Assembly (NCBI RefSeq): GCF_001905885.1
Contig: NZ_LIYH01000009.1
Coordinates: forward strand, 62,001-126,000
Direction: 5' to 3'
Length of the DNA stretch: 64,000 bases
Origin: Streptomyces sp. CB03234
GTDB taxonomy: Bacteria > Actinomycetota > Actinomycetes > Streptomycetales > Streptomycetaceae
In this document: piece after piece, positions 1 to 8,375 of the stretch
Layout of the letters: each line of letters opens with the position of its first letter
How positions within the stretch are numbered: position 1 is the stretch's first letter
The notes under the pieces: model-generated
Seen by the model: the letters and a program-made list of their open reading frames with translations, nothing else
The model's database searches: none
What the model was told of the DNA's origin: nothing
Made by a program: the position numbers and the translations under genes

Positions 1-1019
1 ACCATCTTTCCGGTGGGCGAGACGGCGAACCAGGTGCCGCCCACGCCCTGACCGTTGGTGTCACCGGGCTTCTTGTCGCCCGCGAAGGTGTAGAGGGGCC
101 AGCAGTCGATGGTCTGCTGCTTGATGCCGTCGGGCCGGTTGAAGGTGACGTAGCCCTTCGTGGAGATGCCCTCGGTGTCGTTCTTGTCGACGGGCGCGAC
201 GACCGGCCACTTCTCCAGGCACTCGCCGGTGCAGGCGGTCTTCATGGGCCACGCCGAGTCCTTCTCGAACCGGTAGACCGTCATCCCGTTCTTGTCGACG
301 ACGATCTCGCCGAGCTTGGGGTCCTTGCGGACGGACAGGCCCGCCAGGTCGGCCGGCGCACCCCCGTCCGCGCCGCCGCCCTGCTCCTCGGCCGCCCCCT
401 CGTCGGTGCCCTCGCCGTCGGCGGCCCCCTCGTCGCCGCCGTCGGCCAGGGCCGCCTTCTTGCCGTCGGGGGCGGCCGCGAACCACGTGCCGCCCACGCC
501 CTGGCCCTTGGTGTCGCCGGGCTTGGTGTCCTTGGCGTACCGGTACATCGGCCAGCCGTCGATGGTGAGTTGCTTGGTGCCGTCGGCGCGGGTCACCTCA
601 CCCATCAGGGAGGCGTCGACACCGGCCGGGGGCTTGGCGCCCTCGGCGGCCACCACGGGCCAGGCCTTCGCGCAGTCGCCCTCGCAGGCGGACTTGGGCG
701 GGTTCGGGGTGTCCTTGTCGAAGCGGTAGAGCGTGAGGCCCTCGCTGTCGGTGACGACCTTGCCGAGCTCCTTGCTGTCCCAAATGGCGAGCTGACCGGC
801 CGGCTTGGCGGCGGCCGCCTCCCCTCCGGAGCCGGCGCCGGAACCGTACCCGGCGCCCGAACCATAGCCGGCGCCGTTCTCGGCGGGCGCGCCCGCCGGT
901 GCGGCGGCGCCGACCGAACCGGCGGGGGCTTGGTCCCCCTTGTCCTGACCGCACGCCGTCGTCAGCGCGAGCACGGCCGCCGCGGACAGCGCGAGCGAGG
1001 CGTTCCGCCAGGTCTTCAT
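1..1019 (-). CDS. Secreted lipoprotein with repeated SCO0930-type units (3' end off the window)
   Basis: The gene starts with ATG at 1019 and runs off the left edge. Residues 1-23 form a lipoprotein signal peptide ending in the lipobox LTTAC, so Cys23 should be lipidated and the protein held on the outer face of the membrane. A Gly/Ser/Ala-rich linker follows. At least two units of about 120 residues then repeat; each has a 'LGKVVTDSEGLTLYRFDKD'-type segment and a 'GQGVGGTWFA' segment, one near 500-530 and one near 15-60. This is the pattern of the secreted-repeat lipoprotein family common in Streptomyces. Function is unknown; a role at the cell surface is inferred only from the lipobox. The C-terminus cannot be judged because it lies outside the window. 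Confidence 0.85.
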   Translation of the reverse strand, partial: MKTWRNASLALSAAAVLALTTACGQDKGDQAPAGSVGAAAPAGAPAENGAGYGSGAGYGSGAGSGGEAAAAKPAGQLAIWDSKELGKVVTDSEGLTLYRFDKDTPNPPKSACEGDCAKAWPVVAAEGAKPPAGVDASLMGEVTRADGTKQLTIDGWPMYRYAKDTKPGDTKGQGVGGTWFAAAPDGKKAALADGGDEGAADGEGTDEGAAEEQGGGADGGAPADLAGLSVRKDPKLGEIVVDKNGMTVYRFEKDSAWPMKTACTGECLEKWPVVAPVDKNDTEGISTKGYVTFNRPDGIKQQTIDCWPLYTFAGDKKPGDTNGQGVGGTWFAVSPTGKM

Positions 1020-1212
1020 GTCAACTCCCGTTTGTATCGAGGTAGTTCGGCGACGCCCAGGCGTGCCGTTCATGGCCCTAAGTACGGGCGGGAGGGCGGC
1101 GCGTGTTCAACGCGCCGGGAAAATTTCTCCGGCGGCGGGACGGGGGTTACGAAAAACCCTTCCATCAGGCGAATCACACCGGTTCCAGGCGACGCCGGGG
1201 CACTGAGCGATC

Positions 1213-1779
1213 ATGCTCAACGGCGTGTACGGAACCCTCGTCGCGCGACTCTTGGCGGCCGCCGCCCTGGGCTGGCTGCTGACCGCCCCGCTGCCCGCGG
1301 CGGCCGACAGTTGCGCCATCGCCCACATCGGCCCCGGTACGCCCGAACCGGCCGTCGCGGTCGCGGGCGGCGCCACCTGCACGGCGGGGCCCTCGCCCGC
1401 ACCGGAGCCCCCTCCCCCGCCCGAGCCGCCCGCACCGGAGCCGCCGCCACCGCCACCGCCACCACCGCCTCCCGTGCGGGTCGTCCCGGAGCCACCGCCG
1501 CCGCCCGCACCACCACCGCCCCCACCCCCACCGCCTCCCGCGCCGGCCCCGCCGCCACCACAGCAGCCGGAGCCGCCCCCGCCCCCGGAACCGGAACCGG
1601 CCCCCACCGCGACGCCGCGTCCCGCACCTCCTTCCCCGACGACCGTCCCGCTGCCCGCCTACCGGCGCGCGCAGCGGGCCGAACCGGCCGGCGGCCCCTC
1701 CACGGTCACCGTGATGCTCGTGATCATGGCCCCCGCGGTGCTCGCCGCCGCCGCACTGCGCTCCCGCTCCTCCCGCTAG
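1213..1779 (+). CDS. Proline-rich secreted protein with C-terminal membrane anchor
   Basis: A 188-residue protein. An N-terminal signal peptide (about residues 1-31, ending near PAAADS) is followed by a short domain with two cysteines, then a very long proline-rich stretch (about residues 60-140, runs of EPPPPP and PPPAPP). A single hydrophobic helix near residues 165-183 precedes a short Arg/Ser tail. The layout suggests a stalk that spans the cell wall while held in the membrane by its C-terminus. The stop lies 22 bases before the next gene, so the two are probably co-transcribed. No enzymatic domain is visible. Proline-rich GC-dense DNA can make false ORFs, but the signal peptide, the C-terminal helix and the tight spacing support a real gene. 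Confidence 0.65.
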   Translation: MLNGVYGTLVARLLAAAALGWLLTAPLPAAADSCAIAHIGPGTPEPAVAVAGGATCTAGPSPAPEPPPPPEPPAPEPPPPPPPPPPPVRVVPEPPPPPAPPPPPPPPPPAPAPPPPQQPEPPPPPEPEPAPTATPRPAPPSPTTVPLPAYRRAQRAEPAGGPSTVTVMLVIMAPAVLAAAALRSRSSR

Positions 1780-1801
1780 CACCCACCGCCCGGAGAACAC
1801 C

Positions 1802-2575
1802 TTGTCGGAATGGCTCGTCCTGTCCATCGCGATGGCCGCCGCGTGCGCGGTCGTCCTGACCATCGTCGTCATCAACAACCGCCGCATCGGTGACGACGAC
1901 GACCCGTCCGAGACCCCGGACGTCCTCGAGTACATGACGATGATGATCGGCGTGGTGTACGCGATCGTGCTGGGCCTGGCCATCGCCGGCGTCTGGGAGG
2001 GCCGCAGCGCCGCGCAGGAGAGCGTCCGTCAGGAGGCCCAGGCGCTGCACGAGGTGTCGGCCAGGGCGGAGGTCTGGCCCGCCGGGGTACGGATGCGCAT
2101 CCGCGCCGACGTGGACGCGTACGTCACGCATGTCGTCGGCACCGAGTGGCAGCACATGGCCGACCGGGGCGAGCTGACCGAGAAGGGCACCGAGCTGCTG
2201 GAGCGGGTGCGCCGCGACGTCTCGGACTACCGGCCGGCCGACGACCACGAGGGCGAGGCGTACCAGCCGCTGGTGGACCAGGTGGCGGTCGCCGACGACG
2301 CGCGGAGCGCCCGGGCCGAGAACGCGGGGGCGACCATGCCGGGTGTGGTGTGGTTCGGGCTGATCACGGGAGCGCTGATCGCGGTGGGGCTCATCTTCAC
2401 GCTCCAGATCCGGCGTACGTTCCGCGAACTGCTGCTCGCGGGCCTCTTCAGCGCGCTGATCGCCTTCCTGCTGTTCCTGATCTGGGCCTTCGACGCGCCG
2501 TTCGGCCGTGGGGTCTCCGCGACACCCGATCCCTTCCTGAACCTCTTCCCCCACCTCGAACACCTCGGAGGCTGA
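1802..2575 (+). CDS. DUF4239-like membrane protein
   Basis: A 257-residue protein starting at TTG 1802, with GGAG six bases upstream. It has an N-terminal membrane helix (residues 3-24), a second near residues 45-66, a long soluble middle (EGRSAAQESVRQEAQALHE region) and two C-terminal helices near residues 180-225. This order of two helices, a soluble helical domain and two helices matches the DUF4239 (bestrophin-like) family. Function is unknown; an ion-channel role is sometimes suggested from fold similarity. It follows the proline-rich gene by 22 bp and is probably its operon partner. Family assignment rests on recognition of pattern, not on a search. Confidence 0.75.
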   Translation: MSEWLVLSIAMAAACAVVLTIVVINNRRIGDDDDPSETPDVLEYMTMMIGVVYAIVLGLAIAGVWEGRSAAQESVRQEAQALHEVSARAEVWPAGVRMRIRADVDAYVTHVVGTEWQHMADRGELTEKGTELLERVRRDVSDYRPADDHEGEAYQPLVDQVAVADDARSARAENAGATMPGVVWFGLITGALIAVGLIFTLQIRRTFRELLLAGLFSALIAFLLFLIWAFDAPFGRGVSATPDPFLNLFPHLEHLGG

Positions 2576-2728
2576 CGTCCGCCGTCCGGGGGACCTCGGT
2601 GCCCCATTCGCTCGCCTGAGATCGCGGCTGTGGTAAGGCGCTCCTAGCGTTTCCGGCATCGAGGTGCATATCAGACGCTTTGTGGAAATCCGTTCCGCAG
2701 CTGCTCCTCGGGACCCGGAGGATTGACG

Positions 2729-3286
2729 ATGCGCGCGATAGGTGCCGCCTCCGCCGCTCTCCTCGGAGCGGCCGCTCTCGCCCTGACCGCCCCCGCCCCG
2801 GCGGTGGCTTCCGGAAAGTTCGCCCCCGGTGACTTCGCCATCAGCCCCTCGACCGTCCAGCCGGGCGGCAGGGTCGTGCTCACTGCCCCCGGCTGCCCCG
2901 GCACCGCGATGGCGTCCTCGGGCGTCTTCGACACGGTCACCATTCCGGCCGGCCGTTCCGCGACGGCCACCGTCGACTGGGACGCCAAGCGAGCCGCGGT
3001 CTACACGGTGTCCTTCACGTGCGCCGGTGGCACGCCGGGCACCGTCGACCTCACCATCGCCCGCGCCACCAGCACTCCGACCACCAGCTCGACCGCCGTG
3101 CCGACGGTGACCGCCACCCGGACGGTGACCCCCGCGGCGCCCACTCAGGGCGTACGCGGCGGTGTGGGCGGCAGCATCGGCGGCCTGAACGCCGGCGAGC
3201 TCGCGGCTGGGACGGCCCTGGTGGTCGCGGCCGCCACCGGGATCATCTACATGCTGCGCCGCCGCGCCGAAAGCCGTCGCCACTGA
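2729..3286 (+). CDS. Secreted tail-anchored protein, paralogue of the gene at 3390-3875
   Basis: A 185-residue protein. ATG 2729 is preferred over the in-frame TTG 2723 because GGAGG (2717-2721) sits seven bases before it. The signal peptide covers about residues 1-27 (cleavage near PAVASG). The exported domain has one cysteine pair ('APGCPG' and 'SFTCAGG') and an Ig-like beta pattern (SPSTVQPGGRVVLTAPGC). A Thr/Ser/Pro linker leads to 'GVRGGVGGSIGG', a C-terminal membrane helix and the tail MLRRRAESRRH. The convergent neighbour at 3390 has the same plan, including the GG-rich pre-anchor motif. A class F sortase lies next door, yet no LPxTG-like motif precedes the helix, so this is probably membrane-anchored and not a sortase substrate. 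Function is unknown. Confidence 0.8.
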   Translation: MRAIGAASAALLGAAALALTAPAPAVASGKFAPGDFAISPSTVQPGGRVVLTAPGCPGTAMASSGVFDTVTIPAGRSATATVDWDAKRAAVYTVSFTCAGGTPGTVDLTIARATSTPTTSSTAVPTVTATRTVTPAAPTQGVRGGVGGSIGGLNAGELAAGTALVVAAATGIIYMLRRRAESRRH

Positions 3287-3314
3287 CCGGGCGGCCCGGC
3301 AGCGGGAACAACAA

Positions 3315-3360
3315 GCCCGTCGCCCCGAGTCCTGGTCGGTCAGGACTCGGGGCGACGGGC
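3315..3360. terminator. Bidirectional hairpin terminator
   Basis: A perfect 20-bp inverted repeat (arms 3315-3334 and 3341-3360, loop GTCGGT) lies between two convergent genes that end at 3286 and 3390. Its symmetry and position mean it can end transcription from both sides. Confidence 0.9.
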
Positions 3361-3389
3361 GTATTCGGCCGACCGGGAGGTTCGGCCGG

Positions 3390-3875
3390 TCAGACCTTTC
3401 CGCCGTTCACACGGCGGCGGCGGCTGATGAACAGCCCGCCGCCGACGGCCGCCGTGGCGACCAGGGCGCCGCCGATGGCCATCTCGGTGGAGCTCGGGGC
3501 CATGGAGCCGCCGATGCCGCCCCGGGCCCCGTGCCCGCGCACGACCGTGAAGGTCCGGGTGACCACCATGGGGTGGTCGCTGCACTTGACAGCCAGGTTG
3601 TACTGCCCCGGCGTGGCGTGGTCGTAGATCCGCGGCGTGGCGGCCGAGTGACCCGAGGCGTTGACGGTGAGGGCCGTCTTGGGGAAGGCGTTGGACGTGA
3701 CCGTGCCGCCGTGGCCGCACCCCATGGCACTGACCGCGAGCTGGCCGCCCTGGTGCACCCGGGTCGGGGAGACCGTGACGTTGGTCGGACCGTTGTTGGC
3801 GGCGGCCAGGGGGGCGCAGAGCCCGATGGCCGCGCCGGCGGTGGCGGCCACCGCGAGAGCGCGTGAAGCACGCAT
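3390..3875 (-). CDS. Secreted tail-anchored protein, paralogue of the gene at 2729-3286
   Basis: A 161-residue protein starting at ATG 3875, with GGAGG seven bases upstream. The signal peptide spans about residues 1-26 (cleavage near LAAANN). The mature part starts 'GPTNVTVSPTRVHQGGQ', an Ig-like pattern similar to the convergent paralogue, with a cysteine pair (SAMGCGHGG and AVKCSDH). It ends 'GARGGIGGSMAPSS', a membrane helix and the basic tail SRRRRVNGGKV. The two genes look like an old duplication in inverted orientation around a shared terminator. A class F sortase lies downstream of its promoter side. No sorting motif precedes the helix. Function is unknown; location on the outer membrane face is inferred. 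Confidence 0.8.
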   Translation of the reverse strand: MRASRALAVAATAGAAIGLCAPLAAANNGPTNVTVSPTRVHQGGQLAVSAMGCGHGGTVTSNAFPKTALTVNASGHSAATPRIYDHATPGQYNLAVKCSDHPMVVTRTFTVVRGHGARGGIGGSMAPSSTEMAIGGALVATAAVGGGLFISRRRRVNGGKV

Positions 3876-4196
3876 CGTTGAACCTCCAGTGGAAGACGCC
3901 CCGAAGCGGCGCTCCGGGAGATTCGACGAGTACGCCTTCCACCACGAACCTTCACAAGTCCGTCCTATTACCGCATTTCGGAACTCGTCCACCCCGGTGA
4001 GCCGACACGCCGACATCCCCGCGCGCTCAACTGACGGAGCCCCAGGTCACGGACCGTCAGGGGGCCGTCGGGGATTCCGTACGACGACTACTCGGATGGG
4101 TCATCACCCCTGGCGCGTGCCACCCGTTCGCCCCTCCCCTGATCGCCTGTGCGGCGGGGCGCACTTAGCGTCGTACTACGCCGCGAAGGGAGAACC

Positions 4197-4853
4197 ATGG
4201 GCCTGGACCACAGTGGCTTCGAGTCGAGGAGACGCTCACCGTGGGGCGCACTGGCTCTCGTCATGCTCACTGGTCTCGCGATGATGCGCAACGGCGTCGA
4301 CCCGCAGCCCGGCCCGCCCCAGCCGGCTCCCGCCGCCGTCTCGGACACCCGCCGCGCTGGCACGGCCCCGGTCCCGCCCGCCGGCCTGCGACCGCTCGCG
4401 TACGCGCCCGCCTCCCGGATCCGGATCGAGTCGATCGACGTCGACGCCCCGATCATGGACGTCGGGCTGGACCAGGACGGCTGGATCGACGCGCCGCCGG
4501 CCCAGGACCGCAACATGGCCGGCTGGTACCAGAACGGCATCTCCCCCGGGCAGCGCGGTACGTCGGTCATCGTCGGCCATGTCGACAACGAGGCGGGCCC
4601 TGCCGTCTTCTACGGTCTGGGGTCGCTCAAGAAGGGCGGCCTCGTGGAGGTCACGCGCTATGACGGCCGGGTGGCCGTGTTCGAGGTGTACGGCATCGAG
4701 GTCTTCTCCAAGGAGGACTTCCCCGGTGTGCGCGTGTACGGCGACACCGGGCACCCGGAGCTGCGCGTGATCACTTGTGGCGGCGGATACTCGAAGGCCA
4801 ACGGCTACGACGGCAACGTGGTCGTCTTCGCGCGCATGGTGGCGACCCGCTGA
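4197..4853 (+). CDS. Class F sortase
   Basis: A 218-residue membrane-anchored transpeptidase. ATG 4197 is chosen because AAGGGAG lies directly upstream; in-frame upstream starts lack this. One membrane helix (about residues 16-30) and a Pro-rich stalk precede the sortase domain (about residues 70-218). Catalytic His128 sits in 'VIVGHVD' and catalytic Cys194 in 'LRVITCGG', the TLxTC-like site, with a candidate catalytic Arg in 'VVVFAR' at residue 213. Sortases cut a sorting motif on exported proteins and attach them to the cell wall or to water. Class F enzymes are common in Streptomyces and their substrates are poorly known. The neighbouring tail-anchored proteins lack an evident LPxTG-like motif, so the substrate is not visible here. 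Confidence 0.92.
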   Translation: MGLDHSGFESRRRSPWGALALVMLTGLAMMRNGVDPQPGPPQPAPAAVSDTRRAGTAPVPPAGLRPLAYAPASRIRIESIDVDAPIMDVGLDQDGWIDAPPAQDRNMAGWYQNGISPGQRGTSVIVGHVDNEAGPAVFYGLGSLKKGGLVEVTRYDGRVAVFEVYGIEVFSKEDFPGVRVYGDTGHPELRVITCGGGYSKANGYDGNVVVFARMVATR

Positions 4854-4873
4854 GCGGCCGGCCGCTCAGCGGG
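4846..4873. terminator. Palindromic bidirectional terminator overlapping the sortase stop
   Basis: A perfect 28-bp palindrome (two 14-bp arms, no loop) spans the last codons and stop of the sortase gene and the 34-bp gap to the convergent deacetylase gene. It can form a strong hairpin in either transcript. Confidence 0.75.
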
Positions 4874-4886
4874 CGCCGTACGCGCC

Positions 4887-5738
4887 TCACCGGCGCGGCA
4901 CGGTGAGGTGGTAGCCGGCGGCCAGCAGCTCCGGCAGGTAGGCGCGCAGCGCGGCCACGCTCTGGGAGCGGTCGCCGCCCGCGTCGTGGGAGAGCACGAT
5001 GACGCCGGGCCCGGCCCCGTCGAGCACCCGGCGTACGATCACGTGCGCGCCGGGCTCCTTCCAGTCCAGTGTGTCCACCGTCCAGGCGAGCGGCTCCATG
5101 CCCAGTTCGGCGCCGATCTCGAAGGAGTGCCGGTTCCAGGCGCCGTAGGGGGCCCGGTACCACAGCGGCGGGGAGCCGAGGGTGCGCTCGATGATGTCGC
5201 TGGTGCTGCCCAGTTCGTCGCGGATGCGGGAGGGCCGGAGCCTGGGGATGAGCGGGTGGGACCAGGAGTGGTTGCCCACCACGTGGCCGTCGTCCGCCAT
5301 CTCCCGCAGCAGGTCCGGGTTGACGGCCGCCATCTCGCCGCAGACGAAGAACATGGCGCGTACGCCGTGTTTGCGCAGCGTACGGAGGATGGCGGGGGTG
5401 TAGCGGGGGTCGGGGCCGTCGTCGAAGGAGAGGACCATCGATCGGCCGGCGCCGGAGACCCGCAGGAAGGGCCGCTGCCGCACGGGCGGCAGGGCGCGGC
5501 GGTAGCGGGGCGGCGCGTACGCGGTCATCGGCTGGAGCCGGTACGAGGACGGCGCCAGGCGCGGGCCCCCCTGGACGCCCACCGGTGGGCCGGCGGCGCC
5601 GGGCGGCAGAGGGGCGGCGGGCCGGGGTGGTGCGCCGGTCCGCTCCAGGGCGAAGAGCCCGAAGGTCGTGGTGGCCCCGAGTGCGGCGGCGATGCGCAGC
5701 ACCATCCGCCGCCCCGTAGGCAGTTGATCCTTTTTCAT
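4887..5738 (-). CDS. Polysaccharide deacetylase (NodB family, CE4)
   Basis: A 283-residue enzyme. The start at ATG 5738 gives an N-terminus with lysines followed by a hydrophobic helix (residues 12-30), a signal anchor or signal peptide. A Pro-rich linker (residues 35-90) leads to the NodB domain (about residues 97-283). Metal and catalytic motifs are intact: 'SFDDGPD' (Asp106, Asp107), 'HSWSH' (His157, His161), 'RAPYG', 'DTLDW' and 'LSHDAG'. CE4 enzymes remove acetyl groups from N-acetylated sugars such as peptidoglycan or chitin fragments, using a divalent metal. Location outside the membrane fits a cell-wall role. It converges on the sortase gene. The substrate cannot be told from sequence. 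Confidence 0.9.
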   Translation of the reverse strand: MKKDQLPTGRRMVLRIAAALGATTTFGLFALERTGAPPRPAAPLPPGAAGPPVGVQGGPRLAPSSYRLQPMTAYAPPRYRRALPPVRQRPFLRVSGAGRSMVLSFDDGPDPRYTPAILRTLRKHGVRAMFFVCGEMAAVNPDLLREMADDGHVVGNHSWSHPLIPRLRPSRIRDELGSTSDIIERTLGSPPLWYRAPYGAWNRHSFEIGAELGMEPLAWTVDTLDWKEPGAHVIVRRVLDGAGPGVIVLSHDAGGDRSQSVAALRAYLPELLAAGYHLTVPRR

Positions 5739-5920
5739 GACTAATAACTCGCATGGCGGATGCCATGTGCCCCTGACCCACACCGGCCGGGCAGCCGATT
5801 GCACCCGATGGGACCAGCAGGCGACCGGCGGGAACCGGCGGTGGCGATGTGTGTCGTCTTCCGCCCGGGCCCGCGCTGGGCCATCATGATCCGCCGTCAG
5901 TCGATGCCGTCGGCAAAGAG

Positions 5921-6208
5921 GTGACGCTCCTGGCCGGAATCCGTTCGGGGCGGGGCATCCTGCGCCGCAAACCCATCGCACTGATCGACGAGGGCGTCGA
6001 GGAGGAACGACTCACCCGGACGCTGGGGCTGTGGCAGCTCACCGCCATCGGTGTCGGCGGCATCATCGGCGCGGGCATCTTCACCCTCGTCGGCACGGTC
6101 GCCAACGGCACGGCGGGGCCCGCCGTCCTCGTCTCGTTACTGATCGCGGGGGTGAGCCGGCGGGCTACTCCCCCATCAGCAGGCCGTCGTCGGCCGCGCC
6201 GCGGCTGA
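5921..6208 (+). pseudogene. Truncated amino-acid permease (APC superfamily) remnant
   Basis: The reading frame from GTG 5921 encodes the typical start of a cationic amino-acid/APC permease: a cytoplasmic lead with 'RRKPIALIDEG', then 'LTRTLGLWQL' and the first membrane segment with the substrate-binding motif 'GVGGIIGAGIFTLVG'. Homology continues to 'SLLIAGV' near 6152. The frame then crosses into the 3' end of the convergent CapA-type gene and stops at 6208. About 90 of some 470 expected residues remain, with one of 12 helices and part of another. A TTA leucine codon, rare in Streptomyces, occurs near the break. The rest of the gene was probably lost by a deletion that brought the CapA gene's end to this point. 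Confidence 0.75.
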
Positions 6209-7376
6209 GGGTGACCTGCTGGATGCGGTCGCGTACGCCGGTGAGGTTGTCGCCCGCCCTGATCGCGGCGTTGAGGTTGACCACCCGGCCCGTCCCGGTG
6301 TTGAACCACTGCGGGAGGAACTCCGCCTTCGCCACGTCCCAGCGGCCGCCGGGCGTGGCGGGCGGGGTGAAGGTGAAGCGGCCGATGGTGCCCTGGTTGC
6401 CGCGCGGGTCGAAGGCACCCTGGTAGTTGATCATGTCGCCGGCGATCTGGTCGCCCATGCCGTAGATGATCCAGGTGCCGTTGACCTTCTCGTACGCCTG
6501 CGGGACGTGGGCGTGGGTGCCGATGATCAGGTCGATGTCGGGGCGGCCGCCGGTCGCGGACGCGGTGAGGCTCCGGCCGAGGCTCAGCTGCTGGGCGTCC
6601 GGAGCGGTCTGCCACTCCGTGCCCCAGTGCAGGCTGACCACGACGACATCGGCACCGGCGGCGCGGGCCGTCCGCGCGTCGGCGAGGATCTTGTTCTCGT
6701 TGATGAGGTTGACCGCCCAGGGCCTGCCCTGGGGCAGCGGGATGCCGTTGGTGCCGTAGGTGTACGCCAGGTGGGCCACCGTGGCGCCGCCCGCCTTGAG
6801 CAGGGTGGGCCGGGCGGCCTCGGCGGCGGTGCGGGCGGAACCGGCGTGGCGGACGCCCACCTTGTCGAGGGCGTCCAGGGTGCGGCCGAGGCCCGCGGCG
6901 CCGTCGTCCAGGGTGTGGTTGGAGGCGGTGGAGCAGGAGTCGTATCCGGTGACGGCGAGCGCGGTGGCGACCTGGGGCGGGGACTTGAAGGACGGGTAGC
7001 CGGTGTAGGGGCCGCCCTCCTTCCCGTACACCGTCTCCATGTGGCAGATGGCCAGGTCGGCCTTGGAGACGACGGGCTTGACGCCGGAGAGCATGGGGCG
7101 GAAGTCGTAGCCGTTGCCGCCGGCGTCCGCCTGGGCCTGCCGGATGATCGAGGCGTGCGGCAGGATGTCGCCGCTGGCCACGAGGGTGAACCCGCGCGCG
7201 GGCGCGGCGGCGGGGCCACCCGCCGATGAGGGCACGGGCGGGGCGGCCTGCTGGGTGCGGCCCGCCGGGACTGCGGCGGTGTGCGGCTCCGGCTCGGCAC
7301 CGGCACAGCCTGCCGCCGCGGAGAGAAGGACGGCGGCCACCGCCACCGTGGACCGTCGGATGCGTGTGGTGGTCAT
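6165..7376 (-). CDS. CapA-family lipoprotein (poly-gamma-glutamate/metallophosphatase-like)
   Basis: A 403-residue lipoprotein. The signal peptide ends in the lipobox SAAAGC (Cys24). After a low-complexity Pro/Ala linker (residues 30-60), the CapA-type domain begins at 'LVASGDILPH' and continues with 'ADLAICHMET', 'STASNHTLDDG', 'VVVSLHWGTEW' and 'LIIGTHAHVPQ'. These are the metal-binding motifs of the calcineurin-like CapA/PgsA group. In Bacillus, PgsA supports poly-gamma-glutamate capsule export; in Streptomyces the substrate is unknown, and the family may act as surface phosphoesterases. Its 3' end abuts a truncated permease on the other strand, so it may mark a deletion junction. The 285-bp upstream gap is AT-rich and should hold its promoter. 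Confidence 0.88.
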   Translation of the reverse strand: MTTTRIRRSTVAVAAVLLSAAAGCAGAEPEPHTAAVPAGRTQQAAPPVPSSAGGPAAAPARGFTLVASGDILPHASIIRQAQADAGGNGYDFRPMLSGVKPVVSKADLAICHMETVYGKEGGPYTGYPSFKSPPQVATALAVTGYDSCSTASNHTLDDGAAGLGRTLDALDKVGVRHAGSARTAAEAARPTLLKAGGATVAHLAYTYGTNGIPLPQGRPWAVNLINENKILADARTARAAGADVVVVSLHWGTEWQTAPDAQQLSLGRSLTASATGGRPDIDLIIGTHAHVPQAYEKVNGTWIIYGMGDQIAGDMINYQGAFDPRGNQGTIGRFTFTPPATPGGRWDVAKAEFLPQWFNTGTGRVVNLNAAIRAGDNLTGVRDRIQQVTLSRGAADDGLLMGE

Positions 7377-7661
7377 CAGCCGGGCTCCGTGGGGCTTCAG
7401 GGGCTTGGGAGACGTGAGGTGTGCTCCCCTGAATCCCTATGGGAAATGAGGATCAGTCAATCCTTAAATGCGGAAAATCATACAAATGCAGCGAAAAGGG
7501 ACCTCACGGTCCACGTGACCGCTCACCGCACCATTCGCCGCTCGGTGTGACCGCTCGTCGCACACCCCGGTGCGGCGCCTGTCCCTGCGGGCCCGGATGC
7601 GTTCGTATACGCGTCGAGGGTCTGAGTACGGCGTTCGAGTACGGCGGGAAAGGGTGTGACG

Positions 7662-8201
7662 ATGACGACGGCGACCACCGACGAGCGGGCCCTGGAGGAG
7701 CTCCAGCGTGAACACGGGCCCGCGCTGCTGAGCTTCCTGCTCGGCCTGACCTACGGGGACAAGCAGCGCGCCGAGGACCTGCTCCAGGAGACGCTGGTCC
7801 GCGCCTGGCAGCACCCCGAGGCGTTCGAGGCCCCGTACGAGTCGATGCGTCCGTGGCTCTTCACGGTCGGCCGGCGCCTGGCGATCGACGCCCGCCGGTC
7901 CCGGATGGCCCGCCCCACCGAGATCGGGGACGGCGTGCTCGCGAGCACCCCCGACCCCTCGGACGTCACCGAGTCCGCCGTCGCCGCGCTCGACGTGCGC
8001 GCAGCGGTACGGGAGCTGAGCCCCGAGCACCGCGCCGTGCTCGTACGGATCTACTTCGACGGCCTGACCGTGAACGAGGCCGCGGCCGATCTGGGTATAC
8101 CGGCCGGGACGGTCAAGTCGCGGTCGCACTACGCGCTGCGGGCGCTCGGCCGGTGCCTGCCCGGCTACAGCCGGACGCTCTCCGGCTCGCTCCCGTCCTG
8201 A
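7662..8201 (+). CDS. ECF-family RNA polymerase sigma factor
   Basis: A 179-residue sigma factor. ATG 7662 is preferred to the in-frame GTG 7656 because GAAAGG (7648-7653) is eight bases from the ATG. Region 2 spans about residues 10-80 ('AEDLLQETLVRAWQHP', 'WLFTVGRRLAIDARR') and region 4 about residues 115-165 ('SPEHRAVLVRIYFDGLTVNEAA', 'GIPAGTVKSR'), separated by a short linker. It should direct RNA polymerase to a small set of promoters. No anti-sigma gene is adjacent; the next gene on the strand (8376) has no anti-sigma features. A ZAS anti-sigma gene without a sigma partner lies 6 kb away at 14193, so the two could pair, but that is only a guess. Confidence 0.92.
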   Translation: MTTATTDERALEELQREHGPALLSFLLGLTYGDKQRAEDLLQETLVRAWQHPEAFEAPYESMRPWLFTVGRRLAIDARRSRMARPTEIGDGVLASTPDPSDVTESAVAALDVRAAVRELSPEHRAVLVRIYFDGLTVNEAAADLGIPAGTVKSRSHYALRALGRCLPGYSRTLSGSLPS

Positions 8202-8375
8202 ACGCTCCCGCCCCACGCTCCCCTCCGGGCGCACTGCCGCCCGTGCGTCACGGCCCCGGCCGGAATGTATGCGAAACCACACCGCCGAGTTGAGCAAAGA
8301 GCGGCCCCGGGCCGTGCCTGACGGTAGAGGCTCGTCGTCGAGGACCACACGCACACGCAGAACGTCCGGGAGAAG

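Noticed and set aside
4074..4196. A small plus-strand extension of the sortase from 4149
   Set aside because: In-frame, but the ribosome binding site clearly serves ATG 4197.
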